A stretch of DNA of 64,000 nucleotides from Candidatus Fokinia cryptica (GTDB lineage: Bacteria; Pseudomonadota; Alphaproteobacteria; Rickettsiales; Midichloriaceae), in contig NZ_CP110343.1 in assembly GCF_034359305.1 (NCBI RefSeq), forward strand, positions 269,823 through 333,822, written 5' to 3'. A program made the translations under genes and the position numbers. Numbering within the stretch: position 1 is the first letter of the stretch; each line of letters starts with the position of its first letter. Positions 1 through 8,950 of this stretch are shown one piece after another. The notes beneath the pieces were generated by a model, which saw nothing but the letters and a program-made list of their open reading frames with translations, did no database searches and had not been told where the DNA came from.

Positions 1-471
1 ATACATAGAGCTATCAGGCAAGAAATATCTGAAAATTCTAAATTGAGTAGCATTACTATTACTATAGGTTCGAGGCTAGCAACTCAAGTCTTGAATCATA
101 CTTCTATATATGATGATATTACTAGAAGTACTTCCAGTAAAGGTATTGCAATTCACTTTATTGTAGATCCTCTAGTACCAGAGGCGATGTTTTCTCTTAG
201 TACATCTTCCGAAGTACCTCAAATTACAAATACAGTAATCCCATTTTCTAGGATAGATGAACAATCGTATTTTGATGAAGAAAATGATAGTACTTCTACA
301 CGTGTAAAGAATATTGAAGATGTGGCTTTTCAAGGTAAGAATCGGAAGTACTCCAACAAATTTAAGCGAAGAAGGACAAAAGCATCAATTCAGACTCCTA
401 ATAACGGATTTGGTAAGATTATACAAAAAATTTCAAACCTTATAAAGCGAAAGGATAAAGATTTTAATTAA
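1..471 (+). CDS. rne: Ribonuclease E/G, C-terminal part (cut by window start)
   Basis: The reading frame is open from base 1, so the annotated piece is the 3' end of a longer gene; the TTG at 43 is probably internal. The first ~60 residues resemble the last part of the RNase E/G catalytic core: a helix with an acidic run (RQEISEN), a strand, then a LNH motif at the place where the family has LLN-K-R, followed by a strand of the type FIVDPLV. After this comes a low-complexity, Lys/Arg-rich tail (KFKRRRTK, IKRKDKD) such as is found in the RNA-binding C-terminal arm. Its role would be mRNA decay and rRNA/tRNA maturation. The catalytic and zinc-binding parts lie outside the window, so the call rests on weak tail similarity. 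Confidence 0.65.
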   Translation: MHRAIRQEISENSKLSSITITIGSRLATQVLNHTSIYDDITRSTSSKGIAIHFIVDPLVPEAMFSLSTSSEVPQITNTVIPFSRIDEQSYFDEENDSTSTRVKNIEDVAFQGKNRKYSNKFKRRRTKASIQTPNNGFGKIIQKISNLIKRKDKDFN

Positions 472-497
472 TCTTTTGTAATATTTATATAACTGTT

Positions 498-845
498 ATG
501 TTAAAGATAACTGATAAAGCTTTAAGTAGGATAAGGGAGCTTATAGAATCCGAGAAGAATAAAGATGGCACACAGAATTACTATCTTAGAGTAGAGGTAA
601 TTGGCGGCGGGTGTTCTGGCTATCAATATAAGTTTCTTATCGAGGGAAGAAAGCTAGATGCTAAAATAGATAGTAGAGATTTAATTCATCAAAAATGCCC
701 TGATCTGATAGTAGATAATGTATCGATGACGATGCTAAAAGATAGTACTATGGATTTTATAGATGAACTTGGAGGTTCTTATTTTGCGATCGACAATCCT
801 AACATAAAATCGAAATGTGGATGCGGTAATTCCTTTTCTATTTAA
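498..845 (+). CDS. erpA: Iron-sulfur cluster insertion protein, ErpA/IscA family
   Basis: A 115-residue A-type Fe-S carrier that passes clusters to apoproteins. The three conserved cysteines are present at Cys39 (GGGCSGYQY) and Cys107/Cys109 (KCGCGNSF), in the family spacing. Length is standard for HesB/IscA/ErpA. It stands alone, 26 bases after the RNase E gene on the same strand, not in an isc operon. ErpA is favoured over IscA because Rickettsiales usually keep ErpA outside the isc cluster, but the two cannot be separated firmly here. Confidence 0.85.
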   Translation: MLKITDKALSRIRELIESEKNKDGTQNYYLRVEVIGGGCSGYQYKFLIEGRKLDAKIDSRDLIHQKCPDLIVDNVSMTMLKDSTMDFIDELGGSYFAIDNPNIKSKCGCGNSFSI

Positions 846-977
846 CTAATTGATATATAGTATATTTTTCCTCTTTAGTGGCTTTGCATCAAGTATTTAT
901 GTTGATAAGTTTTGTGCTTACTTATAGAATAAGGTTCGATATTAGCAACGTTTAGTCATAAATTTATCTGAGTACAG

Positions 978-2057
978 ATGTCACTTGATTCAGTCGCAAT
1001 TGAGATAGAAAAGAGGTATGAGCATATATCAGCATTATTGATGCAATCTTCTTTATCGGTCGACGATATGATAAAGCTAAATCAGGAATATTCCACTTTG
1101 GAGCCTGTAGTAAGAGTGATAAGAGAGAGGAGAGATTTAAAAAGAATTGGTGAAGAACTTGAAGTTGAGTTATCTGCTACAGGCGATCCAGAGTTTAAGG
1201 AAGCATTACAGAGCGAAAAAACTTCACTCTCACAAAAGTTAGAAAAAGTAGAGCATGAATTTATGCTACTTCTTATTCCAAAAGATATTGACGATGAAAA
1301 AGGAGTTATTATGGAGATTAGAGCGGCAGCAGGTGGGGCAGAAGCGTCGCTCTTTGCATATGACTTGATGAGGATGTATTGCAGATATGCGGAGCGTCAG
1401 AATTGGAAAGTAGAGATACTATCTATAAGTTCTACTGGGATAGATGGAGTAAAAGAGTGCTCGATATGTATAAGTGGTCGTGGAGCTTTTGCTAAACTTA
1501 AATTTGAAGCTGGAGTACATAGAGTACAAAGAGTACCAAATACTGAGAATAATGGTAGAATTCACACTTCTACTGTAACGGTAGCAGCTTTACCAGAAAT
1601 ACAGGAAGTAGACATCGATATTAAGGAAGAAGATTTAAAAATAGATGTATATAGAGCTAGTGGAGCAGGTGGGCAACATGTTAATAAAACAGAAAGTGCA
1701 GTGAGGATAGTACATATCCCTACCGGAATAACGGTTTGTCAGCAAGATGATAAATCGCAACATCGAAATAAAGATAAAGCGATGAGAATACTAAGCGCGA
1801 GACTTTATGAGTTGGAGAAAAGCAAAAAAGAATCTGAGCGTTCTCAAAATAGGAAAGCACAAGTAGGTACAGGAGAGCGTTCTGAAAAAGTGAGAACTTA
1901 TAATTATCCGCAAAGCAGAGTTACAGATCATAGAATTGGTGTTACAATACATAACATTTTAGATGTTATGGATGGTAATATTCAAAATTTCATCGATCAT
2001 CTTATATCTCTATATAATGCTGAAAAATTAGCAAATTTTTCGCAAAAGGAGTTATGA
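978..2057 (+). CDS. prfA: Peptide chain release factor 1
   Basis: Class I release factor reading UAA and UAG in the ribosomal A site. The GGQ peptidyl-hydrolysis motif is at residues 231-233 within GAGGQHVNK, and the codon-recognition PxT tripeptide is seen as PNT in RVPNTENNGRIHTST, which marks RF1 rather than RF2. The 359-residue length is normal, and there is no internal frameshift of the RF2 type. The gene converges with plsX: the stop codons overlap by six bases. The usual downstream partner prmC, which methylates the GGQ glutamine, is not adjacent. Confidence 0.97.
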   Translation: MSLDSVAIEIEKRYEHISALLMQSSLSVDDMIKLNQEYSTLEPVVRVIRERRDLKRIGEELEVELSATGDPEFKEALQSEKTSLSQKLEKVEHEFMLLLIPKDIDDEKGVIMEIRAAAGGAEASLFAYDLMRMYCRYAERQNWKVEILSISSTGIDGVKECSICISGRGAFAKLKFEAGVHRVQRVPNTENNGRIHTSTVTVAALPEIQEVDIDIKEEDLKIDVYRASGAGGQHVNKTESAVRIVHIPTGITVCQQDDKSQHRNKDKAMRILSARLYELEKSKKESERSQNRKAQVGTGERSEKVRTYNYPQSRVTDHRIGVTIHNILDVMDGNIQNFIDHLISLYNAEKLANFSQKEL

Positions 2058-3107
2058 TATCTTTTTATCTTCAAGATGCTGAAATAAGTGCATTTTTTCC
2101 TCCATATCACTACAGATTTTAGTATTTAATTCATATTTTGCTAATCTATAAGCTACACCAAGTGCGTTTGTTATGCCTTCTATGTCAGCACCACTATGAC
2201 TCTTTACGATGATACCGTTTAGTCCTATTAGCATAGCTCCATTACATCTAGATGGATTTATGATCTTAAAGACTTTTTTAAAGTGTGAGCGTAGTAAAAA
2301 GCTCCCTATTTTTCCTAATATACCAGTTTCAATTACCGTTTTTTTCATAACTTTACTGATAAATTTTGCAGTACCTTCTGCTGATTTTAGAAAGATATTA
2401 CCAGAAAATCCGTCTGTAACTACCACATCAACATCACCATTAATGACTTGATGAGGTTCTATAAAGCCACAATAGTTGATATTTGAATTTTGAAGTAATA
2501 TGTGACCTTTTCTTTCTATAGTACGTCCTTTATTATCTTCATTTCCTACGTTCAACATTCCAACTTTGGGAGATTTGATACCATATTCTATTTTGGAGTA
2601 AGAGCTTCCCATAATCGCAAATTGTAGCACTATTTGCTCATTAATTTCAGTATTTGCACCAAGATCTAGTATTACAACATCATTTTTATACGTAGGGAAT
2701 GGTGCTATTATAGCTGGTCTACTAATTGAATTTAGTGTATGTAGTAGCATTTTACCTGTCACCATAAGAGCTCCGGTGTTGCCGCATGATAGAATTGCAT
2801 TAGCATTATTATTGTGTACCTCCTCTATTGCTAGTCTCATACTTGAATTTTTTTTAGTTCTAAATGCATGGATAGGATCATCATCATTTTTAACAGATTC
2901 ACCAGAATATATGATTTTTATGATATATCGAGATAAAGATGGATATTGAGATAGTAAAGGTGATATCTCGTTCTCAATACCGCATAATATAAATTGTATT
3001 TCTGGATTTTGTTTTGCGTATTCATTCATAGCACTTATTACGAAACTTGGAGCATTATCGCCACCCATCGCATCTACACTAATCACCACATTATTTCTGT
3101 CCTTCAT
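2052..3107 (-). CDS. plsX: Phosphate acyltransferase PlsX
   Basis: Makes acyl-phosphate from acyl-ACP for the PlsX/PlsY route to lysophosphatidic acid, the first step of phospholipid synthesis. The N-terminal signature SVDAMGGDNAP is intact, followed by the conserved SCGNTGALM and VTDGFSGN segments. At 351 residues it is full length. It follows murG on the minus strand after about 95 bases. The frequent neighbours rpmF (upstream) and fabH (downstream) are both missing here. Confidence 0.96.
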   Translation of the reverse strand: MKDRNNVVISVDAMGGDNAPSFVISAMNEYAKQNPEIQFILCGIENEISPLLSQYPSLSRYIIKIIYSGESVKNDDDPIHAFRTKKNSSMRLAIEEVHNNNANAILSCGNTGALMVTGKMLLHTLNSISRPAIIAPFPTYKNDVVILDLGANTEINEQIVLQFAIMGSSYSKIEYGIKSPKVGMLNVGNEDNKGRTIERKGHILLQNSNINYCGFIEPHQVINGDVDVVVTDGFSGNIFLKSAEGTAKFISKVMKKTVIETGILGKIGSFLLRSHFKKVFKIINPSRCNGAMLIGLNGIIVKSHSGADIEGITNALGVAYRLAKYELNTKICSDMEEKMHLFQHLEDKKIS

Positions 3108-3202
3108 TATGAAATTCCTACATTTCTCATTATTAACTACGAGGATAATATGTAAAGTTGCGAGTTAGTACAAATAAAATTTGCATAGCTGATTGCTTTC
3201 TT

Positions 3203-4264
3203 TTAGTTTTTTGTACTCAAAAGTATTGTTATAGCCTTCTTTAAAGATTCTGTAGTCAAATCTTTTTGCTCAATTAGATATGTATTATTGTACCGGGCTT
3301 TTATATATCTTGCATTTAAAAGCTGATGTTCATCAGTGGAATTTGGTAGTGGTATAAGTATGGCTTTTTTATTTAGTATTAAAATTTCACCTATAGTAGA
3401 TGAACCAGCACGTGATATTACGATATCGGATTGAGCCATTATAGTATGGCAATTATTGAAGAAGTACCTAATATCGCAGAACTGAATTATTTTATTTTTT
3501 GCATACAAAGATTTAATAGTTTCTATATCGTTAGACTTCGATATTTGCTGGTATACGTGAATGTTAGTGTCGACATCTATTTTCGATATAATTTCAGTTA
3601 ATATCGTAGTTAAGGTGGCAGCTCCTTGGCTACCTCCTACTATAAATAGTTGTAAGTAATTTTGAAGCTTTGAATGTTCTATTTTTTTACATTTTTTAAA
3701 CTCTTCACGCACTATAAATCCTAGATGTATTAAAGGGATATTTGCGCGAGGTAAGACGATGTCTTCATAAGTTGTAAGTAATGTGACGTTCGATAAATAA
3801 TTTGCAAATATTCGATTTACTTTTCCAAGTACGGCATTTTGCTCGCATAGCAGGACATTGGAATCTCTAAAACGAAACAGATTATATAACACGAATGCCA
3901 TAATCGGCATTGCTGTAGTGTATCCTCCCATTCCTATGCATACGCGATAGTCATATTTTATAGAGATGCATATTCCGGTCCAAAAATGCTTTATTAAATC
4001 AAAAAAAAATCTCAATTTTGCAGAATGATTAAGATTCGCTATATTAAGTACAAATTTTTTCTTATGTTGCTTTGCAAGCTTTTTTAGTAGTTCTAGCGTA
4101 TCATCTCCAATATGCCCATATCCCCTATTATCGGTCATTAGAACTACATCACAATATTGCAGTGCGTGTTTCACTATTTCGATTGCAGGAAATACATGTC
4201 CTCCAGTTCCACCTGCAGTTATTATTATACCATTATGTAAAAATTTGTTTATAACAGAGAGCAT
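3203..4264 (-). CDS. murG: UDP-GlcNAc:lipid I GlcNAc transferase MurG
   Basis: Membrane-associated glycosyltransferase that turns lipid I into lipid II in peptidoglycan synthesis. The N-terminal glycine-rich loop TAGGTGGHVFPA is intact, and so are the C-terminal nucleotide-sugar motifs (IVGGSQGA, SRAGSSTIGEI, DEHQLLNA). Length 353 residues is normal for the family. The first ~12 residues before IIITAGGTGG may be over-extended. It is not in a mur/fts operon; its only co-directional neighbour is plsX. Together with uppS it argues that a peptidoglycan-like polymer or its precursors are still made. Confidence 0.93.
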   Translation of the reverse strand: MLSVINKFLHNGIIITAGGTGGHVFPAIEIVKHALQYCDVVLMTDNRGYGHIGDDTLELLKKLAKQHKKKFVLNIANLNHSAKLRFFFDLIKHFWTGICISIKYDYRVCIGMGGYTTAMPIMAFVLYNLFRFRDSNVLLCEQNAVLGKVNRIFANYLSNVTLLTTYEDIVLPRANIPLIHLGFIVREEFKKCKKIEHSKLQNYLQLFIVGGSQGAATLTTILTEIISKIDVDTNIHVYQQISKSNDIETIKSLYAKNKIIQFCDIRYFFNNCHTIMAQSDIVISRAGSSTIGEILILNKKAILIPLPNSTDEHQLLNARYIKARYNNTYLIEQKDLTTESLKKAITILLSTKN

Positions 4265-4367
4265 AGACTAGGTAACACACTTAGCTTTACGACTTAAAAA
4301 ATACTTGATTAAATCACAAATCTCAATATAACAGTATGTACAGTTTGTTGTATTATCTTAGTTTGAT

Positions 4368-4742
4368 GTGTCTCGCATAGTAGGTGTTGATATTCCATCC
4401 GGTAAAAAGCTTTTTATTGCTCTGACCTACATATATGGTATAGGTCTGTATAGGGCTCGTGAAATATGTAAAGTAGCTGGAATAGATGGGGAAATGAGAG
4501 TTAATAGTATGACTGAAGATCAGTTAGCTAAGATTGGGAAATACGTTTCCGAATATGAAGTGGAAGGGATGTTGAAAGCTCGTGTTAGTACTTCTATTAA
4601 GAGATTGATAGAAATAAACTGCTACAGAGGTTTACGACATCTTAGAAAATTACCTTTGAGAGGGCAACGTACTCGTACTAACGCAAGAACTAAAAAAGGT
4701 AAGAGAGTGCCTATTGCAGGGAAGAAAATGGCTACTAAGTAG
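4368..4742 (+). CDS. rpsM: 30S ribosomal protein S13
   Basis: S13 of the small-subunit head, contacting the P-site tRNA. The start is a GTG at 4368 that gives the expected N-terminus SRIVGVDIP; YIYGIG, RGLRHLRKLPLRGQRT and the basic C-terminal tail ARTKKGKR all fit the family at 124 residues. It heads an rpsM-rpsK-rpoA run. In most bacteria rpmJ, secY and adk precede it; here the upstream gene is murG on the other strand, so the alpha operon has been cut loose from the spc operon. Confidence 0.97.
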   Translation: MSRIVGVDIPSGKKLFIALTYIYGIGLYRAREICKVAGIDGEMRVNSMTEDQLAKIGKYVSEYEVEGMLKARVSTSIKRLIEINCYRGLRHLRKLPLRGQRTRTNARTKKGKRVPIAGKKMATK

Positions 4743-4781
4743 AGTATTAATTATAGTTATTATTAATCAAATTCGTTTCAT

Positions 4782-5141
4782 ATGGCAAAAAAAGTTGTTT
4801 ATTCTGGCATTGTTCATGTAGTAGCATCCTTCAATAATACCTATGTTTGTGTTACTGATCTGAATGGCTGTGTGATAACGTGGTCTTCATCTGGAGCTAA
4901 CAATTTCAAAGGTTCTAAGAAGTCAACTCCATATGCTGCACAAATAGCTGCTCGGAATGCAATAGGAAAGGCATACGATCAGTACGGTCTGAGAGCTGTT
5001 ATAGTGAAAATTTCTGGGCCTGGAGCTGGACGTGAATCAGCAGTAAGAGCTGTAGCTGAAAAGGTAATTGTAACGGCAATAGAAGATAGAACTCCTGTTC
5101 CACACAATGGCACGCAACCACCTAAAAGAAGGCGTATTTAG
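4782..5141 (+). CDS. rpsK: 30S ribosomal protein S11
   Basis: S11 of the small-subunit platform, 119 residues. The conserved HVVASFNNTYVCVTD, GANNFKGSKKSTPYAAQ, KISGPGAGRESAVRA and C-terminal HNGTQPPKRRRI stretches are all seen. It sits 39 bases after rpsM and 52 bases before rpoA, as in the standard alpha operon, but rpsD is not between it and rpoA, as is usual for alphaproteobacteria. Confidence 0.98.
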   Translation: MAKKVVYSGIVHVVASFNNTYVCVTDLNGCVITWSSSGANNFKGSKKSTPYAAQIAARNAIGKAYDQYGLRAVIVKISGPGAGRESAVRAVAEKVIVTAIEDRTPVPHNGTQPPKRRRI

Positions 5142-5193
5142 TAAATAAAATGTCAAGATGTTTGTTCTCTGTTAATTTTTAATTCGATTAGTC

Positions 5194-6243
5194 ATGCAAG
5201 AAATAGGCAAGTTGCTTACGCGTAATTGGAAAAGCTTCCCTGATGCAGTGTGTACTTGCACGTATATGCATCAAGGAACTTCTGTGTTTAAGATTTCTCC
5301 ATTAAGAAAAGGATTTGGCATAACTATCGGGAATGCGTTAAGACGTGTTTTGATGTCCTCTATATGGGGAAGTGCTATGATTTGCCTCAGAATAGAAGGG
5401 TTGGAGCATGAATTTTCGCAAATACATGGAATGCGAGAGGATACAGTGGATTTTATATATAACTTAAGACAACTGAGCTTCATTGTAAAAGATGGGGAGA
5501 CGCATAGATGTAGTCTCAAGGTATCTAGAGGTGGAGATGTAACAGCTCGTAGTGTAGTTACACCAAATGATGTTACCATAGTCGAACCTGATGCTCACTT
5601 ATGTACGCTTGCTTCGACTTTTAATGGTATGTTAGAAGTAGATTTCGTGATAAGAGGTGGGTATGGATACTCTACTTCTGATGAAAATAGAGCAATGTAT
5701 CCTGGGCTTTTTCAAGATACTCCGATATATTGTGACTCTTCCTTCTCTCCAGTGCGTAACTGTTTCTTCGAGGTAGAGGAAACAATTTTAGATGATACGT
5801 TGCAGATTACTTTGGAAACGGATTGCAGTATCTCGGGAGATATAGCTCTTGGAGTTGCAGCACGTATACTGCAACATAGCTTTGCTCCAATTATCAATTT
5901 TGAAGAATCTAAGAGTGAAGAAAGTTCTTCTAAGGCAATTGCTACTCAAACATTTGATAAGAAACTCTTTACTCTTGTAAGTAATCTACAGTTATCTGTG
6001 AGATCTCATAACTGCCTCTCTCATGCTAATATTAGATATATCGGAGATCTTGTAATAAAGAAAGAAGCTGATTTGTTGAAGATGACTAATTTTGGTAAAA
6101 AGTCTCTTTCTGAGATCAAAAACGTATTACGTCATCTTGGTTTAGATCTTGGTATGAGTATAAGTGGTTGGCCTCCTGAAAATTTAGATAATATCGCTAG
6201 AAATGCATCGAGTGATAATAATATAGATCTATCTATACTGTAA
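5194..6243 (+). CDS. rpoA: DNA-directed RNA polymerase subunit alpha
   Basis: Alpha subunit: the N-terminal domain dimerises and nucleates RNA polymerase assembly (RKGFGITIGNALRRVLMSS), and the C-terminal helix-hairpin-helix domain binds UP elements and activators (LSVRSHNCLSHANI, LLKMTNFGKKSLSEIK). At 349 residues it has a tail of about 20 residues after the usual WPP end. The last nine codons (DNNIDLSIL) are encoded by the first unit of the tandem repeat that fills the following spacer, so the repeat has supplied the present stop codon. rplQ, nearly always next, is missing here. Confidence 0.97.
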   Translation: MQEIGKLLTRNWKSFPDAVCTCTYMHQGTSVFKISPLRKGFGITIGNALRRVLMSSIWGSAMICLRIEGLEHEFSQIHGMREDTVDFIYNLRQLSFIVKDGETHRCSLKVSRGGDVTARSVVTPNDVTIVEPDAHLCTLASTFNGMLEVDFVIRGGYGYSTSDENRAMYPGLFQDTPIYCDSSFSPVRNCFFEVEETILDDTLQITLETDCSISGDIALGVAARILQHSFAPIINFEESKSEESSSKAIATQTFDKKLFTLVSNLQLSVRSHNCLSHANIRYIGDLVIKKEADLLKMTNFGKKSLSEIKNVLRHLGLDLGMSISGWPPENLDNIARNASSDNNIDLSIL

Positions 6244-6614
6244 GCATAACGTGCTTTTACAGGTAGCAGTGGTTAATTCTAAGTTGTTGCGTGCATTTGT
6301 ACACCGCGGGAAATAATAATATAGATCTATCTTACCTGTATAGCATAACGTGCTTTTACAGGTAGCAGGATGAATTCTAAGTTGTTGCGTGCATTTTGTA
6401 CACGCGGGAAATAATAATATAGAGATCTATCTTATACCTGTATAGCATAACGTGCTTTTACAGGTAGCAGTGGTTAATTCTAAGTTGTTGCGTGCATTTG
6501 TACACCGCGGGAAATAATAATATAGAGATCTATCTTATAAACTGTATAAGCATAACGTGCTTTTACAGGTAGCAGTGGTTAATTCTAAGTTGTTGCGCGC
6601 ATTTGTACACCGCT
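6214..6614. repeat. Four tandem copies of a ~100-base palindromic repeat
   Basis: Units begin near 6214, 6310, 6408 and 6511 (spacing 96-103 bases). Each carries three inverted elements: a palindrome ATAGATCTAT (an AG insertion breaks it in units 3 and 4); a hairpin best seen in units 2 and 3, ACCTGTA...TACAGGT enclosing AGCA-taacg-TGCT; and GCGTG...CACGC, exact in unit 2 and nearly so in the others. Copies differ by a few substitutions and small indels. Unit 1 overlaps the last codons of rpoA. The last unit is followed by a run of six T after ...GTTAAAAG, so the array may also end rpoA transcripts. The remaining spacer 6615-6875 shows no gene. Confidence 0.93.
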
Positions 6615-6875
6615 GGTTAAAAGTTTTTTATCTCAGTATTTCCATAAAACACATATTCTGATGAATCTGTTAAGAATGATGCTCCTGCATACATTTAGAA
6701 CCAAAAATTTTTCTCACGAGTGGTAGTATTGTTAGGCGTAGTTGATTAGCATTACTTTACTGCAATATTGCTATTCATACGCCTTTAGCAGTTCTTATTT
6801 TTTTATTAATAGTCAAAAACCTGTCATTGTTCTGTTCAAGATTACCTTAAATTGGTATTTTATATTATATTGCAA

Positions 6876-8534
6876 TCAACTTTTGCGAAATTCTTCCTGA
6901 ATTTGGAATGTTTTTAGTATAGATACAATATCGGTACGATTATTATTTTCAGCAATTGACATAGCGGTTTCGCCAACTTTATTAGCTATTTTTAATTGCT
7001 CTCCTCCATATTCTAGTAGTAATGATACCATTTTAATATCTCCATTTTTTACTGCTAACATTAAAGGGGTGTTTCCTTTTTCGTCTGTGACTGTAGGTTT
7101 TATGCCACTTTTTATTATATACCTAGTACCACTTAATAATCCCATTCTAGAAGCATCAATTAGAGCTTTTTCCTTATTCGTATACATACTAAACACTTGT
7201 ATACAGAAGCCAGTATCACTACTTTTTAAGTATGAAAGGGGAGTTTTGCCGTCTTTATCCTTAATAAAGACATCAGCATTATAATATAGTAGTAAAGATG
7301 TGCATTCCAAATTTCCTGCTTTTATAGCTATATGTAATGGCGTTTCCTTTTGAGTATTCTGTAGGTTTATATCTGCACCTTTTAAAACTAAATATTTGGC
7401 AACTTCTACTCTATTATTCTTTATAGCATAGAGTAATACACTATCTCCGTTAGTAAGTTGGGCATTTATATTACCACCTTTTTGTAAAAGTGCTGCAATT
7501 GCAAAGCAATCATTTTGAAAAACTGCATGAAATAGCATAGTTGAGTACTCTACACTATAGAATGGATTGGTGCGTTGTTTATCAGAAGACGATACATCAT
7601 TACTATAGTATTTTCTTGAACTTATGTTTTCTAACATTTTCACTTCTTGACTTGATACTACAAAATCCGGAAGTGGTTTTGAGTGATTTTTGTTTTTAAA
7701 TCCAACTTTATGCTTTTCATTAGTATGAGTTTTTTTAGATATATCTATTATAGTATTATCGTTTTCGTGTTTATTTAATTGATGATTTTGCTCTGATTTT
7801 ACTACAGATTCAGTATTTGTCATTGGTGCTGAAGTTGTAGTTTTTGACTCATTCTTGTTTTTTATTTCATTTGCTTGAGTACTTGGAGTATCGGTTGCGA
7901 TATTATCAGCTGTATTTTGCTGTTCTTTTGAATGAGGTTCAGTGCTGGATGCGTTATGAATTGTTGGATGCTCTAAATTAGTTTCTTGTATAGAAGGAAC
8001 ATTACCACTTTTTTTATCAGTGGTGTTTAAATCAACGTTTTTCGTATTTTCCGTTTCAAAGTGTTTTTCTTCGACTATATTCTTATTGATGTGCTCTTGT
8101 GCAGAAATATTATTTATTGATTCTTTAGTTGAGGTATTCACCTTTTCTAAATTTTTAGTAGCGTCATTATCAGTTTTTTGCGATTTATTTTTTATTACCT
8201 CAGTGTTTTTTATTTGATCGGGTTTTATATTTTTATCATTTTCAGTGTTATTTATATTGGAATTGTTTTGAAAATTTTTACCTTCGTCCGAATTATTGAT
8301 TTGCTTCTCGCTTAAGTTGAATTTGTCTCTTATAGATTTTATATCCATATGCTTTTTCTTATATTTCGAATTTTCTGAGGAGTGTTTGCCTTCGAAAGTT
8401 TTTCTATATTCATTATTGCTTTTTATAGAAGTTTTATGAGTTTTCTCTATTTCTTGATGTGGTGCATTTTCTGCATGCGCAAACATCTTGATGAATAAGA
8501 AACATAGTTGAAGTAATAGATACCTTTTCCGCAC
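6876..8534 (-). CDS. Secreted ankyrin-repeat protein with long Asn/Lys/Thr-rich linker
   Basis: A 552-residue protein with three parts. Residues 1-21 are a signal peptide (MRKRYLLLQLCFLFIKMFAHA). Residues ~22-320 are low complexity, rich in Asn, Lys, Thr, Glu and Ser, with no visible domain. From ~330 to the end there are about six ankyrin repeats, including clear units NGDSVLLYAIKNNRVEVAKYL, KETPLHIAIKAGNLE and KGNTPLMLAVKNGDI. Ankyrin proteins of Rickettsiales are often effectors that bind host proteins. The Sec-type leader points to export to the periplasm or beyond rather than direct T4SS delivery. The target is unknown. It is not obviously in an operon with atpC, which follows. Confidence 0.85.
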   Translation of the reverse strand: MRKRYLLLQLCFLFIKMFAHAENAPHQEIEKTHKTSIKSNNEYRKTFEGKHSSENSKYKKKHMDIKSIRDKFNLSEKQINNSDEGKNFQNNSNINNTENDKNIKPDQIKNTEVIKNKSQKTDNDATKNLEKVNTSTKESINNISAQEHINKNIVEEKHFETENTKNVDLNTTDKKSGNVPSIQETNLEHPTIHNASSTEPHSKEQQNTADNIATDTPSTQANEIKNKNESKTTTSAPMTNTESVVKSEQNHQLNKHENDNTIIDISKKTHTNEKHKVGFKNKNHSKPLPDFVVSSQEVKMLENISSRKYYSNDVSSSDKQRTNPFYSVEYSTMLFHAVFQNDCFAIAALLQKGGNINAQLTNGDSVLLYAIKNNRVEVAKYLVLKGADINLQNTQKETPLHIAIKAGNLECTSLLLYYNADVFIKDKDGKTPLSYLKSSDTGFCIQVFSMYTNKEKALIDASRMGLLSGTRYIIKSGIKPTVTDEKGNTPLMLAVKNGDIKMVSLLLEYGGEQLKIANKVGETAMSIAENNNRTDIVSILKTFQIQEEFRKS

Positions 8535-8624
8535 TATCTTTTTTGTTCTGTTTAATGATAACTGAAACTATTATGAAGTGTTTTGATATAAAATCAATTA
8601 TACGTACACGTATAGATGAAGAAA

Positions 8625-8891
8625 CTAATAACTACCTTCTGAAATTTTATACAATTCTAGCAATATTAGGCACTCTCCATTATATATTTTTATGGTGCCA
8701 CTAATAACTTCAAATGCAATTACTTCATCTATATCAGTACGTGTGATGATAAGATTTGTATTTATAAGAGGAGCTATAAAATTTTCATGATTTTCCATTA
8801 TTTCCATAGTTCCGTTCAAACTTGAAAAACCAACCCTAGATGCGATGCATTCCACTATCTTGCCATGTGGAGAAGAGATGTATGTTCTCAT
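8625..8891 (-). CDS. atpC: ATP synthase F1 epsilon subunit, short form
   Basis: An 88-residue protein that fits only the N-terminal beta-sandwich of F1 epsilon: it starts with YISSPHGKIVECIASRVGFSSLNGTMEI, the usual 'P-G-k...v..p...G..gil' layout. The C-terminal two-helix domain, which in many bacteria inhibits ATP hydrolysis, is absent. Epsilon couples F1 rotation to the Fo ring. It is far from atpA (52865) and has no other atp gene beside it. The sequence is divergent, so the call is by fold-pattern and length rather than by catalytic residues. Confidence 0.7.
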   Translation of the reverse strand: MRTYISSPHGKIVECIASRVGFSSLNGTMEIMENHENFIAPLINTNLIITRTDIDEVIAFEVISGTIKIYNGECLILLELYKISEGSY

Positions 8892-8950
8892 ATTAACTAA
8901 TGCAAATTTTTATGGATTCACGTTTTATAGAATCAGTCTATAGTAGGGTA

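Noticed and set aside
6214-6614. Possible CRISPR array
   Set aside because: The units are ~100 bases with no short constant repeat and unique spacers; they are plain tandem copies, and no cas gene is in the window.
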